From: Methanomassiliicoccaceae archaeon
Lineage (GTDB): Archaea > Thermoplasmatota > Thermoplasmata > Methanomassiliicoccales > Methanomethylophilaceae
Direction of reading: 5' to 3'
DNA: 64,000 bases
Assembly (NCBI GenBank): GCA_034928305.1
Contig: JAYFOZ010000002.1
Location: forward strand, 310,001 to 374,000
Numbering within the stretch: the stretch's first letter is position 1; each line of letters opens with the position of its first letter. The position numbers and the translations under genes were made by a program. Of this stretch, positions 17,117-25,383 are shown piece after piece. The notes below the pieces were generated by a model. The model made no database searches. It was not told where the DNA came from and saw only the letters and a list, made by a program, of their open reading frames with translations.

Positions 17117-17584
17117 GTGATCATAGCAGGCCGCAACAGAGATTACAAGGAGCTTTCGGAATCGCTCAGTAGGAAGAAGGTGCTGGTGCTCACCTGTAAC
17201 ACCTGTGTCAGGATATGCGGGGGGCTGGGAGGCGCGGATGCGGCGGAGAGGCTTTCCGATAAGCTGTCGAAGGACGGTATCGATGTGACGGGAACGATAG
17301 TCGTATCTGCATCGTGCATAGGGTCCAGGGTCAGAGAGAAGTTCGATCCTGAAATGCTGGCCGGTTCTGATGTGATTCTATCGCTGACATGTCCGTTGGG
17401 CGCCTCATGCGTGGCGGTGGTATCCGGAAAGGACATTTGCAATCCGGTCGAGATAATAGGAATCGGATACCTTGACGAGGACGGTACACCTATAGTCGTG
17501 TCAGGCTCGTGCGACTATCCTCAAGAAGAGCCTGCGACCGAGGCGGCAAAAGAGGCCGGCCTATTGATGTCGCCGTTTGTCTAA
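17117..17584 (+). CDS. MetV-like small cysteine protein
   Basis: The 155-residue protein opens, after about 20 residues, with KVLVLTCNTCVRICGGLGG, followed by a Rossmann-like alternation (TIVVSASCIGSRVR, VILSLTCPLGASCVAVV). The CNTC-x3-C pattern and spacing resemble the N-terminal part of MetV, the small partner of methylene-tetrahydrofolate reductase in acetogens, which binds zinc or Fe-S. It lacks the longer C-terminal part and has no MetF beside it. A GTG at 17117 is the likely start. It may be an electron-transfer adaptor; function unknown. Confidence 0.55.
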   Translation: MIIAGRNRDYKELSESLSRKKVLVLTCNTCVRICGGLGGADAAERLSDKLSKDGIDVTGTIVVSASCIGSRVREKFDPEMLAGSDVILSLTCPLGASCVAVVSGKDICNPVEIIGIGYLDEDGTPIVVSGSCDYPQEEPATEAAKEAGLLMSPFV

Positions 17585-17605
17585 AATTAAGTATAAAAAT
17601 ACTTG

Positions 17606-17625
17606 ACGGGGGATCGCTCCCCCGT
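17606..17625. terminator. Hairpin between convergent genes
   Basis: ACGGGGG at 17606-17612 pairs perfectly with CCCCCGT at 17619-17625 around a six-base loop, between the MetV-like gene and the end of the pyrophosphatase gene. Likely a bidirectional terminator. Confidence 0.5.
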
Positions 17626-17639
17626 AATAGGTTTTAAGC

Positions 17640-19808
17640 TCAGATGTACAGGACCGCGGTCACCAGACAGATGGTGGACAGCAGTTTGATGAGCACGTGT
17701 ATCGAAGGTCCGGCGGTGTCCTTGAAGGGATCTCCGACAGTGTCTCCGACGACTGCAGCGGCGTGTGCGGGCGAACCCTTTCCGCCGTTTGCTCCGGCTT
17801 CGATGTACTTCTTGGCGTTGTCCCATGCTCCTCCTCCGTTGTTGAGGAAGTTGGCAAGCAGGACACCGACGATCGTCGCTACCATGATGAGCGCACCGAC
17901 TGCCGCAGGGGCTTCGACGGCAAGCTCATCGGGAAGGACCCACTTGAACAGGAGTCCGAACAGGATGGGTACGATAATCGGTAGAAGAGCGGGCAGGACC
18001 ATCTGCCTCAGGGCACCGCGGGTTGCGATGTCGACGCAACTGGCGTAGTCCGGGTCGGAAGTTCCTTCCATGATGCCCGGGTCCTCTCTGAACTGCCTGC
18101 GGACCTCTTCGATCATTTCGCCGGCCGCCTTTCCGACGGCGCTCATAGCGAGGGATGCGAAGTAGAACACAAGCACCGCTCCGATAAGTCCGCCGACAAA
18201 TATCAGCGGGTTGCCGAGGTTGACCTGCATTGCGTCGATAAGGCTGGGCAGGCCTTTGATTTCTCCGACGATTTCGAAGTAGGCTGCGAACAGAAGGAAT
18301 GCTGCAAGCGACGCGGAGGCCATTGCATATCCTTTCGTCAGGGCCTTGGTGGTGTTTCCGGAAGCATCCAGCTTATCGGTCCTCTCTCTGACTTCGGCGG
18401 GCTGGTCGCTCATTTCGATGATGCCGCCTGCGTTATCGGTGATCGGTCCGTATGTGTCCTCGGCGAGGATGAACGCGGAAGATGCGAGCATTGCAATCGT
18501 TCCGACGGCTGTTCCGTAAAGTCCGAAGATCATTCCGTTGGAGCCGGTGGGGTCCGCGTAGTATCCGAGCACGAAAGTAGCGCATATGGCTATGCTTATG
18601 CAGATTACGGGGAGGAGAGTAGACTCCATTCCCACAGATATTCCTTTTATCACGTTGGTGGCCGGGCCGGTCTTGGATGCATCTGCGATCGACTTGACGG
18701 GTCCGTGGTCTCCGGTGTAATATTGGGTGATATAGACTATGGCGAGAGCTAGTACGATACCGACCGCTCCGCACCCTGCGAAATAGAACCAGTTGGAGAC
18801 TTCGTCCTTAAGGAGCCAGTATACTGAGAATGTTGTACCCACTATGACGAGCGCCATTGTGACGTAGTAGCCGCGGTTAAGAGCGGAGAACACTTCTTTG
18901 TCAGAATCCCTGAGCTTAACAGCCAGGATACCTATCAAGGAGGCGATCAGTCCGAAGGCCATTATGACCATCGGCAGGTATATCCAGTTATTAGAAAGCC
19001 CTAAGCTGCCCGCGATTTTGAGGACTGCAAGTCCGATGACCATCGATCCGATGATCTCGGCCGCGGTCGATTCGAAAATGTCCGCTCCCCTTCCGGCGCA
19101 GTCTCCGACGTTGTCACCGACGAGGTCGGCAATGACGGCGGGGTTCCTGGGGTCGTCTTCAGGTATTCCTGCTTCGACTTTTCCCACGAGGTCCGCACCT
19201 ACGTCGGCCGCTTTGGTGTAGATACCGCCGCCGAGCTGGGCGAACAGTGCCGCGAATGATGCACCGAAAGCATATCCTATGATGTAGTGGAGAGTCTGGG
19301 TCATCTCTACGTATATGGCGTTGTACGCAAGGAACACGGCGAATAGGCCGAGGATACTGAGGGTCGAAACAATGATTCCCGAAACGGCACCTCCGCGGAA
19401 CGCCGTCTTGAATGCGCTGGCGAGAGACTCGCGTGCTGCGCTGGCCGTTCTTATGTTTGTGCTAACGGATACCTTCATTCCGATAAACCCGGAAAGGATG
19501 GAGAATCCCGCACCTATGAGGAACGCGATTGCCACTGGATATCCGAGATAGTTTCTGGTGGACTCGGGGATTCCCGCGAGTGCGATTATAATGGCAACGA
19601 TTATGCTTATGACAGCTATCGTTTTGTACTGGCGCTTCAGATATGCCATGGCGCCGGTCTCTATCGCATCGGAAATCTTCTGCATTTCAGGCGTTCCCTT
19701 GTCTCTAGACCTTATGTCGGTCAGGAAATACAATGCAAAGACCAGTGCGATCACGACGGCAACAGGTATCATGAAAAGCAAGTTTTCAACTGTTGTTATT
19801 TCGATCAT
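17640..19808 (-). CDS. hppA: Membrane-bound proton-translocating pyrophosphatase
   Basis: The 722-residue protein has about 16 hydrophobic segments and the catalytic loops of the family: GGGIYTKAADVGADLVGKVE, DNVGDCAGRGADIFES, and DAGGIIEMSD-type residues in the late loop, ending with GDTVGDPFKDTAGPS. The determinant of potassium dependence reads GNTTKA. A lysine at that position is the mark of potassium-independent, H+-pumping enzymes, whereas dependent ones have Ala. It uses pyrophosphate to pump protons out of the cell, helpful to a methanogen with limited energy coupling. It is transcribed alone. Confidence 0.95.
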   Translation of the reverse strand: MIEITTVENLLFMIPVAVVIALVFALYFLTDIRSRDKGTPEMQKISDAIETGAMAYLKRQYKTIAVISIIVAIIIALAGIPESTRNYLGYPVAIAFLIGAGFSILSGFIGMKVSVSTNIRTASAARESLASAFKTAFRGGAVSGIIVSTLSILGLFAVFLAYNAIYVEMTQTLHYIIGYAFGASFAALFAQLGGGIYTKAADVGADLVGKVEAGIPEDDPRNPAVIADLVGDNVGDCAGRGADIFESTAAEIIGSMVIGLAVLKIAGSLGLSNNWIYLPMVIMAFGLIASLIGILAVKLRDSDKEVFSALNRGYYVTMALVIVGTTFSVYWLLKDEVSNWFYFAGCGAVGIVLALAIVYITQYYTGDHGPVKSIADASKTGPATNVIKGISVGMESTLLPVICISIAICATFVLGYYADPTGSNGMIFGLYGTAVGTIAMLASSAFILAEDTYGPITDNAGGIIEMSDQPAEVRERTDKLDASGNTTKALTKGYAMASASLAAFLLFAAYFEIVGEIKGLPSLIDAMQVNLGNPLIFVGGLIGAVLVFYFASLAMSAVGKAAGEMIEEVRRQFREDPGIMEGTSDPDYASCVDIATRGALRQMVLPALLPIIVPILFGLLFKWVLPDELAVEAPAAVGALIMVATIVGVLLANFLNNGGGAWDNAKKYIEAGANGGKGSPAHAAAVVGDTVGDPFKDTAGPSIHVLIKLLSTICLVTAVLYI

Positions 19809-20050
19809 GAGTTTACCTCTGAACTTTACTTGCGGTAAACTCTCCTTCTATAAATAATACTCTTGGCGGGATGCATGGATAACAGGTAAAATACATACCG
19901 CAGGACATAAGATATGAATCATATTTTTTTATCGCTGGCACATTTTTATAATACGCCTTTGAAAAATAAGGCGATAGCCTAAACACCAATCAGAAGAATG
20001 CATCATCGGAGCTTCGGCTTTTCGTATAACGTCGCGCGTACGAATCAGTT

Positions 20051-20057
20051 TTATATA
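20051..20057 (+). promoter_or_regulatory. TATA box of the rpo7 operon
   Basis: TTATATA lies 44 bases before the ATG of rpo7, leaving room for a short leader that contains AGGAG at 20081-20085. Confidence 0.5.
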
Positions 20058-20094
20058 AGAGTGGCCTAATCCCCACATTCAGGAGTTTCGCCAT

Positions 20095-20658
20095 ATGTAT
20101 ATGATCACAGAGGCCGAGAGGAAGGTCCGCGTCCCGCCAAAAAATCTGGGCGAAGATATTAGTGAGGCTATAGATAACCTCACATGGGATACTTTCGAGG
20201 GCAGATTCAACGAGGACAAATCACTTACGGTCCTCATAAAAGACGTCGAGCCTGTGGGCCCGGGTCGCATAGTCCACGGTGACGGTGCAGTGTACCAGAC
20301 CGTAAAATATAACCAGCTAGTCTACAGACTGAAGGACAACGAGGTGATCGAGGGTATAGTCGTGGAGATCCTCAAGTTCGGAGCTTTCATAAGATTCGGC
20401 CCTCTAGATGGCCTGTTGCATATCAGTCAGGTAATGGACGACCGTGTCGACATCGATGAGGTCAACCAGAGGCTCGTAGGGAAGGAGTCCGGAAGGACGC
20501 TTTCCTTAGGGGACAGGGTCAGGGCGAGGGTCGTCAGCATAGACCTTAACGACAAGAACCCCCAGGACAGCAAGATCGGACTTACGATGCGCCAGCCCGG
20601 CCTCGGAAAGTTCCAGTGGATCGAAGAAGACAACACGAAGAAGAAGGAGGCGGCCTGA
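20095..20658 (+). CDS. rpo7: DNA-directed RNA polymerase subunit Rpo7 (E')
   Basis: The 187-residue protein has the N-terminal SHS2-like domain (MITEAERKVRVPPKNLGED) and a C-terminal S1/OB domain (VIEGIVVEILKFGAFIRFGPLDGLLHISQV). It forms the stalk of archaeal RNA polymerase with Rpo4, helping promoter opening and RNA binding. AGGAG precedes the ATG at 20095 by nine bases; a second ATG two codons later is also possible. It leads an operon with spt4, a CoA kinase and two ribosomal proteins, a common archaeal arrangement. Confidence 0.95.
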   Translation: MYMITEAERKVRVPPKNLGEDISEAIDNLTWDTFEGRFNEDKSLTVLIKDVEPVGPGRIVHGDGAVYQTVKYNQLVYRLKDNEVIEGIVVEILKFGAFIRFGPLDGLLHISQVMDDRVDIDEVNQRLVGKESGRTLSLGDRVRARVVSIDLNDKNPQDSKIGLTMRQPGLGKFQWIEEDNTKKKEAA

Positions 20659-20849
20659 TGGCAGGACCTGTTCTTAAAGCATGCAAGAACTGCAGTTTCA
20701 TATCCGAAGACGATACGTGCCCCCGTTGCGGAGGACAGACATCCAAAGAATGGCAGGGATATGTGGCGATTATCGATTATACGAAATCGGAGATTGCCAA
20801 GCGCATGAGCATTATGGCTAACGGCAGATATGCCCTGAAGGTCCGCTGA
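20658..20849 (+). CDS. spt4: Transcription elongation factor Spt4 (RpoE'')
   Basis: The 63-residue zinc protein has ACKNCSF and CPRCGG as its two zinc pairs and the WQGYVAIIDYTKSEIAKRM segment typical of archaeal Spt4. It binds Spt5, which clamps RNA polymerase for processivity. The ATG at 20658 overlaps the rpo7 stop (TGATG) and follows AAGGAGG. Confidence 0.93.
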   Translation: MAGPVLKACKNCSFISEDDTCPRCGGQTSKEWQGYVAIIDYTKSEIAKRMSIMANGRYALKVR

Positions 20850-20853
20850 TCTG

Positions 20854-21360
20854 ATGGAGCTCAGGGACAGAAAGCTTCCGGAGGACAGGCGCGAACTGTT
20901 CAGGAAGCCTATCGGGCGGGACCTGGGCGAAAACGAACTTATTATACTCGATAAAGGTTCCAAATTGATTACGGTCGGCGACGTGGTATCGCTGGTCGTC
21001 AGAAAGCACGGCATCGTGCCGTTCCTCTCCATCTATGACGGAAGGACGGAAAGGCACGAGATGACCGAATTCTCATCTCTCGTTAAAGACAGCGGTTGGG
21101 ACGAGATAGAGGTCAGGAACCCTCCAAAGATGATAACTGCGGAGTTAATCGAGGCCGTGAAAAACGCTTTCGAAGGAGACATCCATATCATAAAGGTGGA
21201 TGGGGAAGAGGACCTGGCGACCGTCGCCTGCATGGCCCTTGCGCCCTATGGCACCAATATCGTGTACGGATGGCCCGGAAGAGGGATGAAGCTTGTCACC
21301 ACGGACGAGCATATCCGAAAAGAAGCAGAACTGCTCATTGAGATGATGGAGGAGCTGTAA
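20854..21360 (+). CDS. GTP-dependent dephospho-CoA kinase (DUF359)
   Basis: The 168-residue protein matches the archaeal DUF359 family, shown to be a GTP-dependent dephospho-CoA kinase completing coenzyme A synthesis. Visible signatures are GDVVSLVVRKHGIVPFLSIYDGRTER and the C-terminal IIKVDGEEDLATVACMALAP followed by VYGWPGRGM. The ATG lies four bases after spt4, and the stop overlaps the S24e start. The position between spt4 and S24e is conserved in Euryarchaeota. Confidence 0.9.
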   Translation: MELRDRKLPEDRRELFRKPIGRDLGENELIILDKGSKLITVGDVVSLVVRKHGIVPFLSIYDGRTERHEMTEFSSLVKDSGWDEIEVRNPPKMITAELIEAVKNAFEGDIHIIKVDGEEDLATVACMALAPYGTNIVYGWPGRGMKLVTTDEHIRKEAELLIEMMEEL

Positions 21361-21674
21361 TGAAGATAGAAATAACCCAGCAGAAGAAAAACCCCCTGCA
21401 GAAGAGGAACGAGGTATACTTCTCGGTGGACCACACCGGGGAGAGCACACCAAAGAGGAACGCAGTGGCCGAGGAGCTTGCCAAGACATTGAAGTCCAAG
21501 AGGGACAGCCTGGTCATCGACCACTTTGACTCAGTTTACGGCAAGGGAGTATCCGAAGGATACGCCAAGGTATACGAGAGCAAAGAGGCTGCATTGGAGT
21601 TCGAGAACGAACACCTCCTAAAGAGGAACGGCATCGAGGCACCTAAGCCTGAAGTACCCAAGAAGGTGGAGTGA
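21360..21674 (+). CDS. rps24e: Ribosomal protein S24e
   Basis: The 104-residue protein begins [19 protein letters not shown] and continues to [19 protein letters not shown], the S24e pattern. It belongs to the small ribosomal subunit. It overlaps the CoA kinase stop by one base (TAATG) and is followed by S27ae. Confidence 0.95.
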   Translation: MKIEITQQKKNPLQKRNEVYFSVDHTGESTPKRNAVAEELAKTLKSKRDSLVIDHFDSVYGKGVSEGYAKVYESKEAALEFENEHLLKRNGIEAPKPEVPKKVE

Positions 21675-21676
21675 AA

Positions 21677-21868
21677 ATGGCAGCACCAAAGAAGAAGGTC
21701 GCACCTAAGTCAATCAGCAAGAAAGACGCATACAAGGTCGAAGGCAACAAAATCATAAGGACCAAACCGGTATGCCCCAAGTGCGGACCGGGCGTGTTCA
21801 TGGCCGTCCACAAGGACCGGACATCCTGCGGAAAGTGCGGGTACACCGAGTTCAGCAAAAAAGAGTAA
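21677..21868 (+). CDS. rps27ae: Ribosomal protein S27ae
   Basis: The 63-residue basic protein carries the zinc ribbon [27 protein letters not shown]. The ATG at 21677 follows AAGGTGGAGTGAAA. It is the last gene of the rpo7 operon; tandem hairpins follow. Confidence 0.95.
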   Translation: MAAPKKKVAPKSISKKDAYKVEGNKIIRTKPVCPKCGPGVFMAVHKDRTSCGKCGYTEFSKKE

Positions 21869-21882
21869 AGGCATCTTCATTC

Positions 21883-21934
21883 GGCTCCCGCCCTCTCAAT
21901 GGGAGCCTCAGGATCGCCGGGGCCCAGCCCCGGC
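21883..21934 (+). terminator. Tandem hairpins after S27ae
   Basis: GGCTCCC (21883-21889) pairs with GGGAGCC (21901-21907), and GCCGGGGC (21916-21923) pairs with GCCCCGGC (21927-21934) around a CCA loop. Together they probably end the rpo7-S27ae transcript. Confidence 0.5.
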
Positions 21935-21973
21935 ATGACCTGCCTGCTTCTCTTTAACGCTTTACATTAAAAG

Positions 21974-22047
21974 GGACCCGTGGTATAGCTTGGATAGCAT
22001 TGGGGCCTCCGGAGCCTCTGACCCGGGTTCGAATCCCGGCGGGTCCG
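21974..22047 (+). tRNA. tRNA-Arg (anticodon CCG)
   Basis: GGACCCG (21974-21980) pairs with CGGGUCC (22040-22046), with discriminator G and no encoded CCA. The anticodon stem GGGGC/GCCUC holds CUCCGGA, anticodon CCG, reading CGG arginine codons. The T arm is CCGGG-UUCGAAU-CCCGG. Unlike tRNA-Leu at 10.7 kb, CCA must be added by enzyme. Confidence 0.93.
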
Positions 22048-22072
22048 CTTCATGTCAACGGTCGCAAGACTG

Positions 22073-23338
22073 TCATTTTCTTGGAGGCCATATTCCGTTA
22101 AGGCGGCATCCTATGCGGTCAGGGTCCATCGTGGAACATTCCATGCCCGGAATATTCATCCTGACAACTGGCACATTGACTTCCGGTCGAGTTAAATCGG
22201 ATACTATGACCATGTCAAAACCTGCGTTCATCAGTTTGTCGAGAACGACCTCTATGTCGTCCAGAACATAATCGGTCGATTCGTCTTTCATATCCCTGAG
22301 TTGCACTTTACGATCAAGTTCGGAATACCATAGGTGATTGATCCTTTTGATCTTCTCATATCCCATGTCGCGGGTGGTTTTCTGAATCTTGGTATTCACT
22401 TTCACGCCTTGTTTATGTGTAGCCCTGCTTTGAGCGACCTCGGTTATCGCACGTACGGCCGCGATCTCCGGGTCCAGGTGCGTACCGACACCGATGGTCA
22501 GCATCTCCGGGTCCTCTGTCCTGACATCATCGGAGGCCGCGCCTATGGTTGTCACGCCGACATCGGTGGTAATATCCTTGAGTTTTATTTCGACACCTTG
22601 TTTATGGAAAGCTTCCAGAAGTCTTCCCGGAACGGAATCCGGCTCTACTACGACATCTGCGTTGGCAACTTCGCGGTCCTCGGCCAGAGACCATGCGTCC
22701 CTCTCGATGACCTCGAAAGTTGCGTGAAGTATCGCCTCTTCTATCGTGTTTCCCGAAGCCAGCCCGTTCGTGTTGTATCTGAAGAGCTGGAGGTCGCCGT
22801 CCGTAACGTAAGGATGGTATACTGCGCACGCAGGGACCCAGATTTTTTCTCCCCTGAACATCTCCCACCCCTCGCACCAGGCGATCTCCGCGTTGCGATA
22901 GTAGTTCAGACGGTCTATCGGAAGTATCAGGTCGGCGGGGTCCACCGTGAGTCCGGTATCCTTGGCTTGTTCGTAAGTTCCGTAGACGATCTCGTCATCG
23001 TCGCGCACCTCCGCGCTGTATCTCTCCATAGCTTCCATGACAGCTGAAGCTTTGGCCTGTTCGTAAGTGGCCCCTTTGCCGTTGTAACTTGATACGGCGC
23101 CCTCGGCGGCGTCTGGTCTGGATATCGAGAACACAGGGATGCCCACGTTGTCCTTCCCCGTGATGTCCTCGGGAGAAAGCAAACCGGCTTTGGCAAGAAG
23201 CGGGAGGGTATTTTCGAGAGTTTCCAGAGGTGACATTATCCTTATCCCGCCTTCGCGGTCGTATTTCGGAGACCTTACCAAAGTCAGCGATTTCATAGGA
23301 GGCGGTGATTGCATCAATGGTTTAAGTAATCCTATCAT
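22073..23338 (-). CDS. ycaO: YcaO-family protein (methanogenesis marker 1)
   Basis: The 421-residue protein is a YcaO of the methanogen type. The ATP-binding region includes SYNGKGATYEQAKASAVMEA and ERYSAE, then NTNGLASGNTIEEAILHATFEVIERDAW and AITEVAQSRATHKQG. In Methanosarcina the orthologue, with TfuA, installs thioglycine in the McrA subunit of methyl-coenzyme M reductase. No tfuA lies next to it. The first ATG at 23338 lacks a clear ribosome site; a start at the internal MKSLTLV, 14 codons on, is equally likely. Confidence 0.9.
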   Translation of the reverse strand: MIGLLKPLMQSPPPMKSLTLVRSPKYDREGGIRIMSPLETLENTLPLLAKAGLLSPEDITGKDNVGIPVFSISRPDAAEGAVSSYNGKGATYEQAKASAVMEAMERYSAEVRDDDEIVYGTYEQAKDTGLTVDPADLILPIDRLNYYRNAEIAWCEGWEMFRGEKIWVPACAVYHPYVTDGDLQLFRYNTNGLASGNTIEEAILHATFEVIERDAWSLAEDREVANADVVVEPDSVPGRLLEAFHKQGVEIKLKDITTDVGVTTIGAASDDVRTEDPEMLTIGVGTHLDPEIAAVRAITEVAQSRATHKQGVKVNTKIQKTTRDMGYEKIKRINHLWYSELDRKVQLRDMKDESTDYVLDDIEVVLDKLMNAGFDMVIVSDLTRPEVNVPVVRMNIPGMECSTMDPDRIGCRLNGIWPPRK

Positions 23339-23434
23339 AAAGGTAGGAGATGCGGCAATTCATCAAATCACATTTACTAACACAACGGCAAGTTTCAGGG
23401 ACAAATCCTTAACATAGACTGCATATTCGGGGCC

Positions 23435-24616
23435 ATGGAACTCAGACCCGACGAAGAACACATACTCAAAGGCGAGGAAGGCGAAAGCCGCCGCAAAGCG
23501 ATGGAACTTCTAGTGGCTCTCGGCAAGGTCTACGGTGCCGAGGACCTTATCGATATCACTTCCGCTCACCTTTCGGGCGCTTCATATAAGACGATCGGCG
23601 ATGGCGGACTGAAATACCTTGGCGACCAGGTCGCCGGAGGTGCCAAGGTGTCTGTACTGACGACCCTGAACCCTGTAGGGATGGACCTCTGCAGATGGAA
23701 AGAGATGCACATCTCCGAAAAATTCGCTGTAAAGCAACAGAAGATCGTAGAACTCTATGGAAAAATGGGGGTGAAGACCACGTGTTCATGCACCCCGTAC
23801 ACCGGAGAAAACGTTCCGAAATTCGGGGACCATGTGGCATGGGCAGAGTCATCGGCTTTATCCTTTGTTAACTCATTTATCGGAGCAAGGACCAACAGAG
23901 AAGGCGGTCCCGGAGCGTTGGCTGCGGCAATTCTCGGTAAAACGGCGAATTATGGACTCCATCTCGATGATAAGAGGGTACCATCTGTGTTGATCGACGC
24001 AGATATAGACGGCTCTGTCTTCAGTTATTCACTTCTCGGACAGGCAGTAGGTTGCGCCATCGGCGGTCGTGTCCCGTACTTCAGAGGACTTCCTAAAGAC
24101 ACAGGTATCGAAGAGGCAAAGACACTCTCCGCGGCAATGGCGGCAGCAGGTTCTGTGGCGATCTGGCACGCGGAGAACGTGACGCCGGAGGCTGGGAAAT
24201 ATGACGTGTCGGACCTCGAGGTTATACATGTGGGCAAGGAAGAGCTCAAAGCGGCCTATGACACACTGAACACGGCGGACGATGTCCAGCTTATAGCTCT
24301 CGGGTGCCCCCACCTGACCCAGAAGGAGATCCATGAGATCGCAACAATGCTTAAAGGTAAAAAGAAGAAACAGGGTTCTCCGGAGATATGGTTCTGCACT
24401 TCAGCTGCAACCAGGGAAAAATGTGGCGAGGATGTGAAGATACTGGAGGAGTTCGGTCCGGTCCTGGCAGACACATGCATGGTGGTCGCACCCATCGAGG
24501 GAACATTCTCGCGCACCGGCACAAACTCAGCCAAAGCGGGGAATTATCTCCCGACGCTTTGCTCGCAGAACATAATGTGCAAAGACATCGCCAAACTGAT
24601 GGAGGCGGTATATTGA
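23435..24616 (+). CDS. Aconitase X catalytic subunit; phosphomevalonate dehydratase large subunit
   Basis: The 393-residue protein is an aconitase-X (DUF521) catalytic domain. It has ISSAHLSG-like ITSAHLSGASYKTIGDGG near residue 42, TCSCTPYTGENVPKFGDHVAWAESSA with Fe-S cysteines near 110, and NSFIGARTNREGGPGAL. In archaea this protein plus a small swivelling subunit dehydrates mevalonate 5-phosphate to trans-anhydromevalonate 5-phosphate, a step of the modified mevalonate pathway that leads to membrane lipids. The next gene supplies the small subunit. The start at 23435 is the first ATG of the frame. Confidence 0.88.
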   Translation: MELRPDEEHILKGEEGESRRKAMELLVALGKVYGAEDLIDITSAHLSGASYKTIGDGGLKYLGDQVAGGAKVSVLTTLNPVGMDLCRWKEMHISEKFAVKQQKIVELYGKMGVKTTCSCTPYTGENVPKFGDHVAWAESSALSFVNSFIGARTNREGGPGALAAAILGKTANYGLHLDDKRVPSVLIDADIDGSVFSYSLLGQAVGCAIGGRVPYFRGLPKDTGIEEAKTLSAAMAAAGSVAIWHAENVTPEAGKYDVSDLEVIHVGKEELKAAYDTLNTADDVQLIALGCPHLTQKEIHEIATMLKGKKKKQGSPEIWFCTSAATREKCGEDVKILEEFGPVLADTCMVVAPIEGTFSRTGTNSAKAGNYLPTLCSQNIMCKDIAKLMEAVY

Positions 24617-25383
24617 TCCTCTCCGGACGCTCGATATCCCCTGGCAAGGCCAAGGGCGAAGTACTGAAGCTGGACGAACCGTTCAGCTTTTTGGGAGGGG
24701 TCGATGGCTCCACAGGGGAGCTGAACTCCGGAAAAGGAAACGTCGCCGGCAAGGTGTTCGTGTTCCCTGCAGGCAAGGGAAGCACAGTGGGATCATATGT
24801 CATGTACGACCTGGCCGTCCACGGCAAGGCTCCGGCGGCAGTGATTAACAACAACGCCGAGACGATAGTCACAACCGGGGCGGTGATATCGTCCATACCG
24901 ATGGTCGACCGTATCGATGTTTCTCTTCTGCGCGATGGAGACAGGGTCACAGTCGATGCAGATGCGGGCACGGTCGAAGTGGAAGGCGTTGAGATAATCG
25001 AGTCCGTATCATCTGCCATACTGGTGGATGGAAGGGTGCTTATGCTGAAGCGTCCCGAAAACGCACGTTCGTTCCCGGGAGTATGGTCACTAGTCGCCGG
25101 AAAGATCGAATTCGGCGAGTCGCCGGTCGAAGCATCCGTACGCGAAATCATGGAGGAAACCGGTATTGACGTACATGCGCCGGACAGGTCCGGCAGGGTT
25201 GTGACGGTCAGGGAAAAGGACACCATATGGAGAGTGTATCCTTTCCTCTACCGTCTCAAGGCAGCGGAGCCCAAGCTGAACCATGAGAACCTGGGTTTTG
25301 AATGGGTGGAGCCCAAGGACCTGCCGTCGAGGAAGACCGTCAAGTATACGTACGAGGCGGTCTCGGCGATGCTGGAACCGTGA
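24613..25383 (+). CDS. Phosphomevalonate dehydratase small subunit fused to a Nudix hydrolase
   Basis: Residues 1-135 are the DUF126/aconitase-X swivel domain: SGRSISPGKAKGEVLKLDEP, FPAGKGSTVGSYVMYDLAV, GKAPAAVINNNAETIVTTGAV and VSLLRDGDRVTVD. Residues about 136-257 are a Nudix domain with an intact box, G-x5-E-x7-REIMEETGI, at about 162-184. The TTG at 24613 overlaps the previous stop and follows GGAGGCGGT at good spacing, so I prefer it to earlier in-frame starts inside the large-subunit gene. The first half completes the dehydratase; the Nudix half should cleave a nucleoside or prenyl diphosphate. The fusion is unusual. Confidence 0.85.
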   Translation: MILSGRSISPGKAKGEVLKLDEPFSFLGGVDGSTGELNSGKGNVAGKVFVFPAGKGSTVGSYVMYDLAVHGKAPAAVINNNAETIVTTGAVISSIPMVDRIDVSLLRDGDRVTVDADAGTVEVEGVEIIESVSSAILVDGRVLMLKRPENARSFPGVWSLVAGKIEFGESPVEASVREIMEETGIDVHAPDRSGRVVTVREKDTIWRVYPFLYRLKAAEPKLNHENLGFEWVEPKDLPSRKTVKYTYEAVSAMLEP

